DNA of 47,343 nucleotides from an uncultured Pelagibacteraceae bacterium (GTDB taxonomy: Bacteria > Pseudomonadota > Alphaproteobacteria > Pelagibacterales > Pelagibacteraceae), in assembly GCA_902596355.1 (NCBI GenBank), contig CACJTS010000009.1, positions 1 to 47,343 on the forward strand. The letters are read 5' to 3'. A model generated the notes under the pieces. That model was not told the origin of the DNA and did no database searches. It saw nothing but the letters and a program-made list of their open reading frames with translations. Both the position numbers and the translations under genes were made by a program. Shown here piece by piece: positions 34,494 to 41,378 of the stretch (within the stretch, counting starts at the first letter, position 1; each line of letters starts with the position of its first letter).

Positions 34494-34895
34494 ATGAAAT
34501 CTAAAATTTATCAAAAAAAAGATGGCAACAAACCATCAGCTTTTGAACATGATATTTCTTTAAAAGATGCAAAATCATTAAAAGTAGAACTTTCTTCATT
34601 TGCATATAACGATTTTAATCCAGATTCAGATGAATATGAAGAACAAGAAGTTTCAGTTAAAAAATCTGATGTTAAATTTAAGATCAAAAACAATAAAGGT
34701 AAGTTAAAAATTATTTTAGAGTCTGTTAATGCTGATTTTGAAATAGATGATGATGATCAGAGTGAAAGATTTATGGATAAAGATTGGGAAACAGAGACAG
34801 TTATTCCTACTTTAAAGCTAACTGATAAAAGTAAAAAAGAAGAGTATATCACTTATGATGGGGGTCATCTATTTACTTTAGAAGTGGTTTATTAA
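34494..34895 (+). CDS. Acidic protein of unknown function, 133 residues
   Basis: I do not recognise this protein. It is highly charged, with an acidic patch DSDEYEEQE near residues 45-53 and IDDDDQSE near 83-90, and alternating hydrophobic residues that suggest beta strands. No signal peptide or membrane segment is seen. A TATAAT at 34484-34489 lies only four bases before the ATG, so if it is the -10 element the message would be nearly leaderless. It is the only plus-strand gene of the 33963-40882 stretch and converges with a DUF4116 gene with a four-base overlap. Confidence 0.6.
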   Translation: MKSKIYQKKDGNKPSAFEHDISLKDAKSLKVELSSFAYNDFNPDSDEYEEQEVSVKKSDVKFKIKNNKGKLKIILESVNADFEIDDDDQSERFMDKDWETETVIPTLKLTDKSKKEEYITYDGGHLFTLEVVY

Positions 34896-35311
34896 CCATT
34901 CTGGCTCAAAGCATTCAAAATATCTTCATCTTTTCTTAATGACTCATCGATCAAATCCACAGCATCCTCCCCAACACTTTCTATGGCTGCCAAGGCAATA
35001 TCTTTATCTTTCTTAAATTTTTCATTAACAAATTCAAGTGCAGTTCCATTATCTTGAGCAACTTGCAACACAAAATCTTTATTATTTTGAAGTGATGAAC
35101 TTGCAAATTGCATTGCCGCACCATCGTTACTTACAGCAGCAGAAACTATATCTTCGTCCTCTTGTAAAGTTTTGTCCGCATGTTCTAATGCAGCTCCACA
35201 ATTTTGTACTGCAGCCATCACAACCTCGCTATCTTTTCTCAAATCTTCAGATAACTCACCAAGCTTACAACCATCTTCATACATTAGTTCAATTGCATCT
35301 TCTTTTTTCAT
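34892..35311 (-). CDS. DUF4116 repeat protein (five repeats)
   Basis: A 139-residue protein made almost wholly of about five 25-residue repeats with the pattern GxALxxAxxxLxxDxDIVxAAVxN, for instance CGAALEHADKTLQEDEDIV and NGTALEFVNEKFKKDKDIA. This is the DUF4116 repeat, known from protozoa, giant viruses and some bacteria, and of unknown function; it is probably a helical solenoid for protein contacts. It is acidic and has no signal peptide. A second, shorter DUF4116 gene lies 15 bases upstream in the same direction, pointing to a local duplication. Confidence 0.78.
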   Translation of the reverse strand: MKKEDAIELMYEDGCKLGELSEDLRKDSEVVMAAVQNCGAALEHADKTLQEDEDIVSAAVSNDGAAMQFASSSLQNNKDFVLQVAQDNGTALEFVNEKFKKDKDIALAAIESVGEDAVDLIDESLRKDEDILNALSQNG

Positions 35312-35326
35312 TGTTTATATCTTTTT

Positions 35327-35629
35327 TTAATCTCCAAATGGATCTTTATCTTTGTTAAGACCTAGCAATTGATCACGGGACCATAGTGATAAAGACTCAA
35401 ACCATTTTATAATTTTTTTGTCTGCAAATTTTAAGGAATCAATATCATTTTTTATTGCTTCAAGAACAACCTCTTTATCAGCCTTTAATTGTTTGTCGGC
35501 AAATTTAAGATTGCTTCCATTTTTTTTTACTGCTGCAATTATTACTTGCTTATCTTTACCAAATTTTTTTAGTTCATTTGTAGAAATAGTGTTATTTTTA
35601 ATCTTTTTTAAAATTTCTTTTGTGTCCAT
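35327..35629 (-). CDS. DUF4116 repeat protein (two repeats)
   Basis: A 100-residue relative of the neighbouring DUF4116 protein. After a helical N-terminal part it has two clear repeats, NGSNLKFADKQLKADKEVV and the following NDIDSLKFADKKIIKW, then a Trp-containing tail ending KDKDPFGD that the other protein lacks. It is basic where its neighbour is acidic, which would allow the two to bind each other; that is speculation. Function is unknown. Gap of 45 bases to the DnaQ-like gene upstream. Confidence 0.72.
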   Translation of the reverse strand: MDTKEILKKIKNNTISTNELKKFGKDKQVIIAAVKKNGSNLKFADKQLKADKEVVLEAIKNDIDSLKFADKKIIKWFESLSLWSRDQLLGLNKDKDPFGD

Positions 35630-35674
35630 TAAAAAATTTTCCTTTTTTCGTATCCTTTTTTTAATTGGATTTGA

Positions 35675-36163
35675 TTAATTTTTCAAAGTCATCATATCTA
35701 GGATCTTAGGTAATTCCAATACCTCATTTAATGATGAAGAAAAGGTTGAATTATTAATAATATTTAATTTTTTTTTTAAATTATCAGTTGAATTATTTTC
35801 ATTTGGATATTTCTTTTTTGCAATCTCAAAAACATCTATTTTTTCATTTGATATTTCAACATTTAATTCTTTATTTAAAAAACCAAATATAAAATCATTA
35901 TTATATCCGATCAAAGTTGAAGAATTAATAAAATTAATAAAACTATCGCTGATTTCAGTTATTTTGGGATATTTTTTTAACTCCTCATTTGAATAACCAA
36001 TAATATTTGAAATATTTTTATCTATATCTTTTTCAGGATTAATAATGTGATGAAACAAACTCTTAAGATTATTTTTATCAATTTTTAAGGCTGCAATTTC
36101 AACAATTTTATTACTAGAGATACCAAGACCTGTGGTTTCTATTGATAAGAATATTTTGCTCAC
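35675..36163 (-). CDS. DnaQ-fold exonuclease-like protein with degenerate active site
   Basis: A 162-residue protein aligning with the proofreading exonuclease fold of DNA polymerase III epsilon: SIETTG at 7-12 for DxETTG, VEIAALKID, the IGYNNDFIFGFLNKEL segment at 85-100 for HNAxFDxxFL, and NENNSTDNLKKKL near 121-133 for the region before exo III. Of the DEDDh residues only Glu9 is kept: the first Asp is Ser7, the second is Ile92, and the exo III His and Asp positions hold Ser and Glu or Asn. It is therefore probably not a nuclease and may bind nucleic acid or protein only. The start is GTG at 36163, overlapping the upstream gene (GTGA). Confidence 0.68.
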   Translation of the reverse strand: MSKIFLSIETTGLGISSNKIVEIAALKIDKNNLKSLFHHIINPEKDIDKNISNIIGYSNEELKKYPKITEISDSFINFINSSTLIGYNNDFIFGFLNKELNVEISNEKIDVFEIAKKKYPNENNSTDNLKKKLNIINNSTFSSSLNEVLELPKILDMMTLKN

Positions 36164-36660
36164 TTTAATTCAATTAATTTATTATTTTTATCTTTGAATA
36201 CTATGGAACCATTACAATTTTTGGTTATTTTTTTTCCATTTTTTATAACTTCGTGTACAAAATTCTTTTCTTCAACTTTCCAAGCTATTGATTGAATTCT
36301 TTTATACATGATGTCTCTTTCTAAAAACTTTTCTTTAGAAACTTTTCTTTTCATTTGTGGAAAATAATTGCAGTTTGGATGAATACCTTTTGAGTCAATA
36401 TTATAAACTATTCTTTTGCCATCAATAAATTTCATAAATATTATATCTACGGGACCATTAATCTGACATTCCTCATAGACATAATATCCTTTTTCCCATC
36501 CTTTAATTTTAGTCCACTCAACACCATATGTTTGAACATCTTGTTTATCTTCATCATTTGGTTTTTTATTTTTTAATTTATGATAAATAATTTTTAATTT
36601 TTCTTTAGATTTTTTTATCGATGCTTTGCAAACTTTCTCTGGACATCTATTGTTAAACAT
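36160..36660 (-). CDS. Protein of unknown function, 166 residues
   Basis: I do not recognise this protein. It is basic and Lys-rich, with Cys6 and Cys11 near the N-terminus (NRCPEKVCKA), a Trp- and Tyr-containing middle (VEWTKIKGWEKGYYVYEE) and a beta-rich C-terminal third. There is no signal or membrane segment. It overlaps the DnaQ-like gene by four bases and follows the nuclease gene by 17 bases, so the three form one operon. That linkage to two nuclease-fold proteins suggests a nucleic-acid role, as inference only. Confidence 0.6.
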   Translation of the reverse strand: MFNNRCPEKVCKASIKKSKEKLKIIYHKLKNKKPNDEDKQDVQTYGVEWTKIKGWEKGYYVYEECQINGPVDIIFMKFIDGKRIVYNIDSKGIHPNCNYFPQMKRKVSKEKFLERDIMYKRIQSIAWKVEEKNFVHEVIKNGKKITKNCNGSIVFKDKNNKLIELK

Positions 36661-36677
36661 GTTTTTTACTTGAATTA

Positions 36678-37457
36678 TTAGTTAATTTTTTCGTTGCAAT
36701 ATAAGTAAACACAACTTTCACAATCTTCATTATATTCTGGCACTTTATCACTCTCTAAAGTTTTTTTCATATCTTTAATTTTACTTGGTATCCAAGAAGG
36801 ATCTGATTCATATGGCACCAATACAGTTTTAAAATCTATTTTATTATCAAATTTTTCATTTGTTTTTTCACCATTACAAACCATAAAATATGTTGTGTTG
36901 GAAACTTTAAAATTCATTTTCCTTAGTATATGGACATAGATATCCATTTGTCTTTTATACCCTTGATGAAATTTACTATCTAAATATGCCTCAGTTTCCA
37001 CAGGAGTATTATTTGACTGTGCTTTGTAGTCAACAACAACCAACTCTTCTTTATCTAAATCATACCAAACATCATCAATTCCACCTTTAATAAAGAGATT
37101 GGTTTCTTTATCCAAATAAGAAATACCGCCTGATAATGATTGTCTCCATTTATCAATATCTGGGTGGTCATAAGGTATAAAATTTAATTTATATTCTTTC
37201 ATTATTGAATGAGGAGTTTTTTCTTTTCTATGTTTATCGAATTCTTTTTTTAGCAAATCATCAACAGCAGAGTTTAATGCCCATCCAGGCATGCTTGGTT
37301 CTTTTAAACCCTTTACTCTGTCTAGGTAAAAACATCTTGGACAATCAATAAAATTACTAAATTTAGATCTGCTAATTGTAAAAGGCTCATTTGAACCTTT
37401 CTGATACATTGAATTTTTTCTACTTCTAAAACCTTTTTTAATTAAATTATCTGACAC
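36678..37457 (-). CDS. PD-(D/E)XK nuclease of the Cas4/RecB C-terminal type
   Basis: A 259-residue stand-alone nuclease. The core is GGIDDVW at 125-131 followed by VVDYKA at 141-146, giving the metal site Asp128 (or Asp129), Asp143 and Lys145, and the motif YKRQMDIYVHIL at 167-178 with Gln170 typical of RecB-like enzymes. Cys39 and Cys42 (DCPRCFYL) with Cys246, Cys249 and Cys254 (CESCVYLYC) match the iron-sulfur cluster of Cas4 and AddB. It lacks a helicase domain and no cas gene or CRISPR array is near. The start is GTG at 37457; an ATG at residue 17 is possible. A DNA-end processing or repair role is likely. Confidence 0.78.
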   Translation of the reverse strand: MSDNLIKKGFRSRKNSMYQKGSNEPFTISRSKFSNFIDCPRCFYLDRVKGLKEPSMPGWALNSAVDDLLKKEFDKHRKEKTPHSIMKEYKLNFIPYDHPDIDKWRQSLSGGISYLDKETNLFIKGGIDDVWYDLDKEELVVVDYKAQSNNTPVETEAYLDSKFHQGYKRQMDIYVHILRKMNFKVSNTTYFMVCNGEKTNEKFDNKIDFKTVLVPYESDPSWIPSKIKDMKKTLESDKVPEYNEDCESCVYLYCNEKIN

Positions 37458-37497
37458 AATTTATGTTAACAAAAAAATATAATTTCATCTATTTGAT

Positions 37498-37965
37498 TTA
37501 TCTAAAAAATAAACTTTTTCTTATATCAATAATTTCTCTTATATATTTGTCTTTAATAGCATTCCAAGAAACAAATAAAGTACATAATTGATACAAGGCA
37601 AATATCTCATTTTTTTCATTTTGGGACAAATCACTATCTGTCTCTGTATAGTTTTTAAAATAAGGAATATTATTTCTTGCACAGTTTAAATAATATTTAC
37701 AAGCATCTGTTACTGTAGCCGTTGACCACCAGTTTGAATCTCTGAAAAGATTAGATATTTCTTGATAGAACGAACTTGTTTCAGAAATAACTAAATCCTT
37801 TTGAACATTTTCTGAAAATTGATCTAATTCGAATTGAATTAAAGCCAATATCTTTTTCTCGCCACTTCTTTTCACAAGTAGCTCAATGACATTTTTATAT
37901 GACATTGATTGGATTTTATTCCAATTATCAAAAAAATCGTTTGGTGCTTTATTTGAATCTCCCAT
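37498..37965 (-). CDS. Protein of unknown function, about 155 residues
   Basis: I do not recognise this protein. It is mainly helical with several Trp residues (FDNWNKIQSM, RDSNWWSTATV, FVSWNAIKDKY) and no signal peptide or repeat. I place the start at the ATG at 37965 (MGDSNKAP), two bases after the stop of the oxidoreductase gene; an upstream in-frame codon at 37989 would add eight residues inside that gene. This junction suggests co-transcription with the dehydrogenases upstream, while the nuclease gene follows after 40 bases. Confidence 0.62.
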   Translation of the reverse strand: MGDSNKAPNDFFDNWNKIQSMSYKNVIELLVKRSGEKKILALIQFELDQFSENVQKDLVISETSSFYQEISNLFRDSNWWSTATVTDACKYYLNCARNNIPYFKNYTETDSDLSQNEKNEIFALYQLCTLFVSWNAIKDKYIREIIDIRKSLFFR

Positions 37966-37967
37966 GT

Positions 37968-39047
37968 TTAATTTTTTAAAGGTAACCAAGAATTATATAA
38001 AGGATTATCTTTATTAATTGGAAGTTTAATATTCTTATTTTGTCTAGAAGAATCATACACAGCGGTTACAAATTCTAGAGATTTTCTAGCATCTGACAAA
38101 GTTACTTCATCACTAGGAGATCCATCTAGTTTATTTGCAATTTCCTCAAACATACCCGCATACCATGATTTTGGTTCTTTTACTTTTGATAGCACTTCAT
38201 CTATTTGAGCTTGAGTTATAGGAGCTCTAGGTAAAAAATCCCATTTATCATCAGCTGGACTATATGGTTTATCTGGTGATGCACTAGACTCAGCCGTTAA
38301 TCCCTCAAAACAAAATCGAAGTCTACTAGTATCATTTGCAGCACCCAATGTGATTGAACTTGTCACTAGAGTTCCATTTTCCATTTCAATTGAAAGGGCA
38401 GCACAATCCTCAACCTCAATATCATTTACTCTAGTTGTTAATTTTGCAAAAACATTCGAAACAGGACCTAGGATCATACTCACTAAGTCATGAATATGAA
38501 TTGAGTGACTTAAAATAGCTCCACCTTGTTCACCTTCCCAAGTTCCTCTCCAAGGTTTTGAATAATAATCTTTACCTCTATTCCAATGAGTTTCTAAAGA
38601 AGCAACCAAAGGGTTTCCTGCTAAACCAGATTTGATCAATGCTTTTAACTTTGAAAATCCTAGACCATATCGATATTGAAATACTGGGAAAATAATCTTA
38701 CCCGTTGCTTTACTGATCTTTTCTAATTCGTCTACCTCTTTAAGACTTGAAACTAATGGTTTTTCACAAATCACATGCTTTCCAGCTTCCATAGCTTTTT
38801 TACAAGCAGAAAAATGTAAATGGGGTGGAAGACAAATATCAATGATATCAATTTCTTTAATTTTTAATACATCTTCAAAGTTTAGAGAAACTTTTGTCTC
38901 ATTATTTGATTGTAATATTTTATCAATAGCTTCACGAGTTAAACCACATAATGTGTGAACACTAAATCTCTCAGAAACTTTTTGAAAATCTTCAAAATGT
39001 TTTGCTCCTATATTGGTTCCAATTATTGCTACTTGATATTTTTTCAT
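37968..39047 (-). CDS. Gfo/Idh/MocA family oxidoreductase
   Basis: A 359-residue NAD(P)-dependent dehydrogenase. The Rossmann start is QVAIIGTNIGAKHFEDF, the family EKP motif is present as VICEKPLVSS with the catalytic-site Lys near residue 96, and the C-terminal domain holds HSIHIHDLVSMILGP with the conserved Asp and His pair. Such enzymes act on sugars, inositols, dipicolinate-like or biliverdin substrates, so the substrate is open. It overlaps the next upstream dehydrogenase gene by four bases (ATGA), and a PhyH dioxygenase gene leads the operon. Confidence 0.88.
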   Translation of the reverse strand: MKKYQVAIIGTNIGAKHFEDFQKVSERFSVHTLCGLTREAIDKILQSNNETKVSLNFEDVLKIKEIDIIDICLPPHLHFSACKKAMEAGKHVICEKPLVSSLKEVDELEKISKATGKIIFPVFQYRYGLGFSKLKALIKSGLAGNPLVASLETHWNRGKDYYSKPWRGTWEGEQGGAILSHSIHIHDLVSMILGPVSNVFAKLTTRVNDIEVEDCAALSIEMENGTLVTSSITLGAANDTSRLRFCFEGLTAESSASPDKPYSPADDKWDFLPRAPITQAQIDEVLSKVKEPKSWYAGMFEEIANKLDGSPSDEVTLSDARKSLEFVTAVYDSSRQNKNIKLPINKDNPLYNSWLPLKN

Positions 39048-40054
39048 TTTTTTTCAGCTTGCTCTTGAGCTTTAATAGCAAGTTCCATCGAAAGATAAGT
39101 AAGATCTTGTGGACATGCAGTTTCTCTTCTGTTTAAAACATCATTAATTAAATTTCTAAAGTAGGGTAGCTTAACATCAGAGCAATCGATGTATTTCACT
39201 TCTTCATTATTAGCTAAATATAAATGATTACCTTTTTCTGATTTTGCCAAATCTGTATATTTTCTTATTTCAATAAAACCTTTGTCTCCAAGGATTAACA
39301 ATCTTCCATCTCCCCAGGTTGGAAGGGCATCTGGAGTAAACCAATCCAGGCGAATATAACCATGCCCACCATTACCAGTAAGGTTCACTTCACCAAAATC
39401 CTGAAAACCAGGTATATTTTTTTTTGTCGTATTTTCTACTAATGCATGGTTGATTTTTGCCTGATTAGAATTTGTAAAAACTAAAAATTGATGAATTTGG
39501 TGAGAACCAATATCGGTAATAATTCCTCCATAACTTTGACGATTATAAAACCAATCAGGTCTTTCATAGTTTCCTTGCCTATGTGGACCTGTACCAATAG
39601 TTTGTTTTACTTTTCCTATTTTGCCTTCATTTACTAATTCTTCAGCTTTAGCAACCGCAGCAACGTGAAATCTTTCAGAAAAATTTACAGACCAGATCTT
39701 TCCAGTTTCTTTAACAGTATTTTTCAAATTATTTAATTGATCTAAGTTAGTACAGCCTGGTTTATCTACCATAACGTCTTTACCAGCTTTTAAAGCATCT
39801 ATCGAATGACCAGCTCTATCTACAGGGATCGAAGATATTAAAATCATATCAATAGATGAGTCATTTAATATTTCTTCTTTATTTTCTTTTCTTTTAATAT
39901 TTGGATACTTTTTATTAAATTCTTGAAGAGTTAAAGGATTCCCATCTGTCCAAAAGTAATTACAGCCACAACCTTCTTTCATCATTTCATCTAGCATATC
40001 AAAAATATGACCATGATCTATTCCGATTACCCCAAGGTTAAGTGTTTTTTTCAT
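39044..40054 (-). CDS. Gfo/Idh/MocA family oxidoreductase, second copy
   Basis: A 336-residue paralogue of the downstream gene, clearly different in sequence. Its N-terminus NLGVIGIDHGHIFDML is a variant of the NAD loop, the EKP motif appears as MVDKPGCTN, and DIGSHQIHQFLVF provides the second-domain Asp and His. Such paired Gfo/Idh/MocA enzymes often act in one sugar or cyclitol pathway, one oxidising and one re-reducing. It lies three bases from the PhyH gene. The substrate is not evident. Confidence 0.87.
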   Translation of the reverse strand: MKKTLNLGVIGIDHGHIFDMLDEMMKEGCGCNYFWTDGNPLTLQEFNKKYPNIKRKENKEEILNDSSIDMILISSIPVDRAGHSIDALKAGKDVMVDKPGCTNLDQLNNLKNTVKETGKIWSVNFSERFHVAAVAKAEELVNEGKIGKVKQTIGTGPHRQGNYERPDWFYNRQSYGGIITDIGSHQIHQFLVFTNSNQAKINHALVENTTKKNIPGFQDFGEVNLTGNGGHGYIRLDWFTPDALPTWGDGRLLILGDKGFIEIRKYTDLAKSEKGNHLYLANNEEVKYIDCSDVKLPYFRNLINDVLNRRETACPQDLTYLSMELAIKAQEQAEKK

Positions 40055-40057
40055 AAA

Positions 40058-40882
40058 CTAATAAGAACCTTTTTGCTTTGCACCTTTATAAAAAATTTCT
40101 TGCATGTAATCATTTTCTTTTTTTCGAAGCAAAATACTTTCTTCACTCATTAAAGTATTAGTTCTATTTATAATTTCATGATGATGATATTTATCCTCTC
40201 CTCTTGCAAGTTGAACACTATTTTTACCTAATGTCTGTTTTACATTTGTGCCTATATAACTTTGTATAACAAATCCAATTCTTCTATCATTACTTTTATT
40301 TATACCCGATCCATGTACTACTCTTGGATGATGCAATGACATTTGACCAGCTTTTAGTTCTATAGATTTAACTTCGTCTTCAGGAACATTCTCCACTGTT
40401 TGTCCTCTGGTAAGTAAATTTCCTTCATTAAATTTCTCGTTATGATCTTTAATATTTAAATGTGATTTAGGCCACATTTTCATACATCCGTTGTTTTCAT
40501 TCGATTCTGTTAATGCTACCCATGCTGTGACCCAATTATGAGGTTCTAATCCTATGTATTTTGCATCTTGGTGATAGCTTACAAAACCTTGTTCGTTAGG
40601 GTTTTTAATAAATAAAGTAGTACTACAAACTAAGATATTTTTTCCAATAATACTTTCTACTGCATCTAAAATTTTTGAATTATGAACAATCGCATCAAGT
40701 TTAGGTGAAATTAAATGAACATTATATCTTCCCGACTTATCTATTTCATTTGGCATTTTTTTTTCAATTAATTCTATTTCTTCTCTTGCCTCTAATGCTT
40801 CACTACTAGACAAAACTTCAATAGGGCATATGTACCCTTGGTCTTCATACTGTTTAAGTTGATTTGATGATAGATAAGTCAT
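40058..40882 (-). CDS. Phytanoyl-CoA dioxygenase (PhyH) family protein
   Basis: A 274-residue Fe(II)/2-oxoglutarate dioxygenase of the PhyH family. The metal ligands are His104 and Asp106 (YHQDAKYIG) and His190 (VVHGSG), with Arg200 or Arg201 as the 2-oxoglutarate anchor. WVALTESNENNGCMKMWPKSH is the characteristic middle stretch (seen in two parts: WVALTESNENNGCM and PKSH). Marine bacteria carry many such proteins acting on osmolytes, phosphonates or halogenated compounds. As first gene of an operon with two Gfo/Idh/MocA dehydrogenases it probably hydroxylates their substrate or its precursor. Confidence 0.88.
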   Translation of the reverse strand: MTYLSSNQLKQYEDQGYICPIEVLSSSEALEAREEIELIEKKMPNEIDKSGRYNVHLISPKLDAIVHNSKILDAVESIIGKNILVCSTTLFIKNPNEQGFVSYHQDAKYIGLEPHNWVTAWVALTESNENNGCMKMWPKSHLNIKDHNEKFNEGNLLTRGQTVENVPEDEVKSIELKAGQMSLHHPRVVHGSGINKSNDRRIGFVIQSYIGTNVKQTLGKNSVQLARGEDKYHHHEIINRTNTLMSEESILLRKKENDYMQEIFYKGAKQKGSY

Positions 40883-40928
40883 ATTATTTGAAAAGATTAT
40901 ATGAGCTTAACTATTTCTTCAATAATTT

Positions 40929-41378
40929 ATGGCTGAAGTTTTTAAATTAGGAATTGCTGCTAACAACAATCAACCAATCAAGGAAGTAAATTCAATTGAG
41001 GTTTTAGAAAATAAAGGAATAGTAGGCGATCGACATTTTCATGATTTTAATGATCCTTATAATCAATTGTCATTAATAGAGTCCGAGAATATTGATGAAT
41101 ATAATATTAAATTTGGGTTAGATATACCTTACATCAATTTTAGACGGAATGTTGTTACAAAAGGTATTCAATTAAATGATTTAATTGGAAAAAAATTAAA
41201 GGTAGGAAATGTTGAATTGGAGGGAATTGAATTATGTCGTCCGTGCAGACATTTGACTGAAATGCTCGATCAAAAAAATATTCTTAAAGAATTTATGAGA
41301 AAAGGTGGCCTTAGATGTCAAATCCTTTCTTCATCTAAAATAAATATAGGTGATAAAATAGAAATAATTAATCTTTAA
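40929..41378 (+). CDS. MOSC domain protein
   Basis: A 149-residue stand-alone MOSC protein, the domain found at the end of Mo-cofactor sulfurases and in YiiM-like proteins. GIVGDRHFHDF and the QLSLIESENID segment come first, then the strand INFRRNVVTKG, and the conserved Cys in ELCRPCRHLTEM. MOSC proteins bind Mo cofactor and carry sulfur or reduce N-hydroxylated compounds. It diverges from the PhyH gene over 46 bases and its end overlaps the convergent MFS gene by four bases. It may work with the Mo genes 12 kb upstream; that is inference. Confidence 0.85.
   Translation: MAEVFKLGIAANNNQPIKEVNSIEVLENKGIVGDRHFHDFNDPYNQLSLIESENIDEYNIKFGLDIPYINFRRNVVTKGIQLNDLIGKKLKVGNVELEGIELCRPCRHLTEMLDQKNILKEFMRKGGLRCQILSSSKINIGDKIEIINL

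Noticed and set aside
34892-37457. CRISPR-Cas remnant because of the Cas4-like nuclease
   Set aside because: No direct-repeat array, no cas1, cas2 or effector gene anywhere in the window; solo Cas4-like nucleases are common.
33963-37965. Integrated phage or mobile element
   Set aside because: No integrase, transposase, capsid, portal or terminase gene, no tRNA and no flanking repeats were seen.
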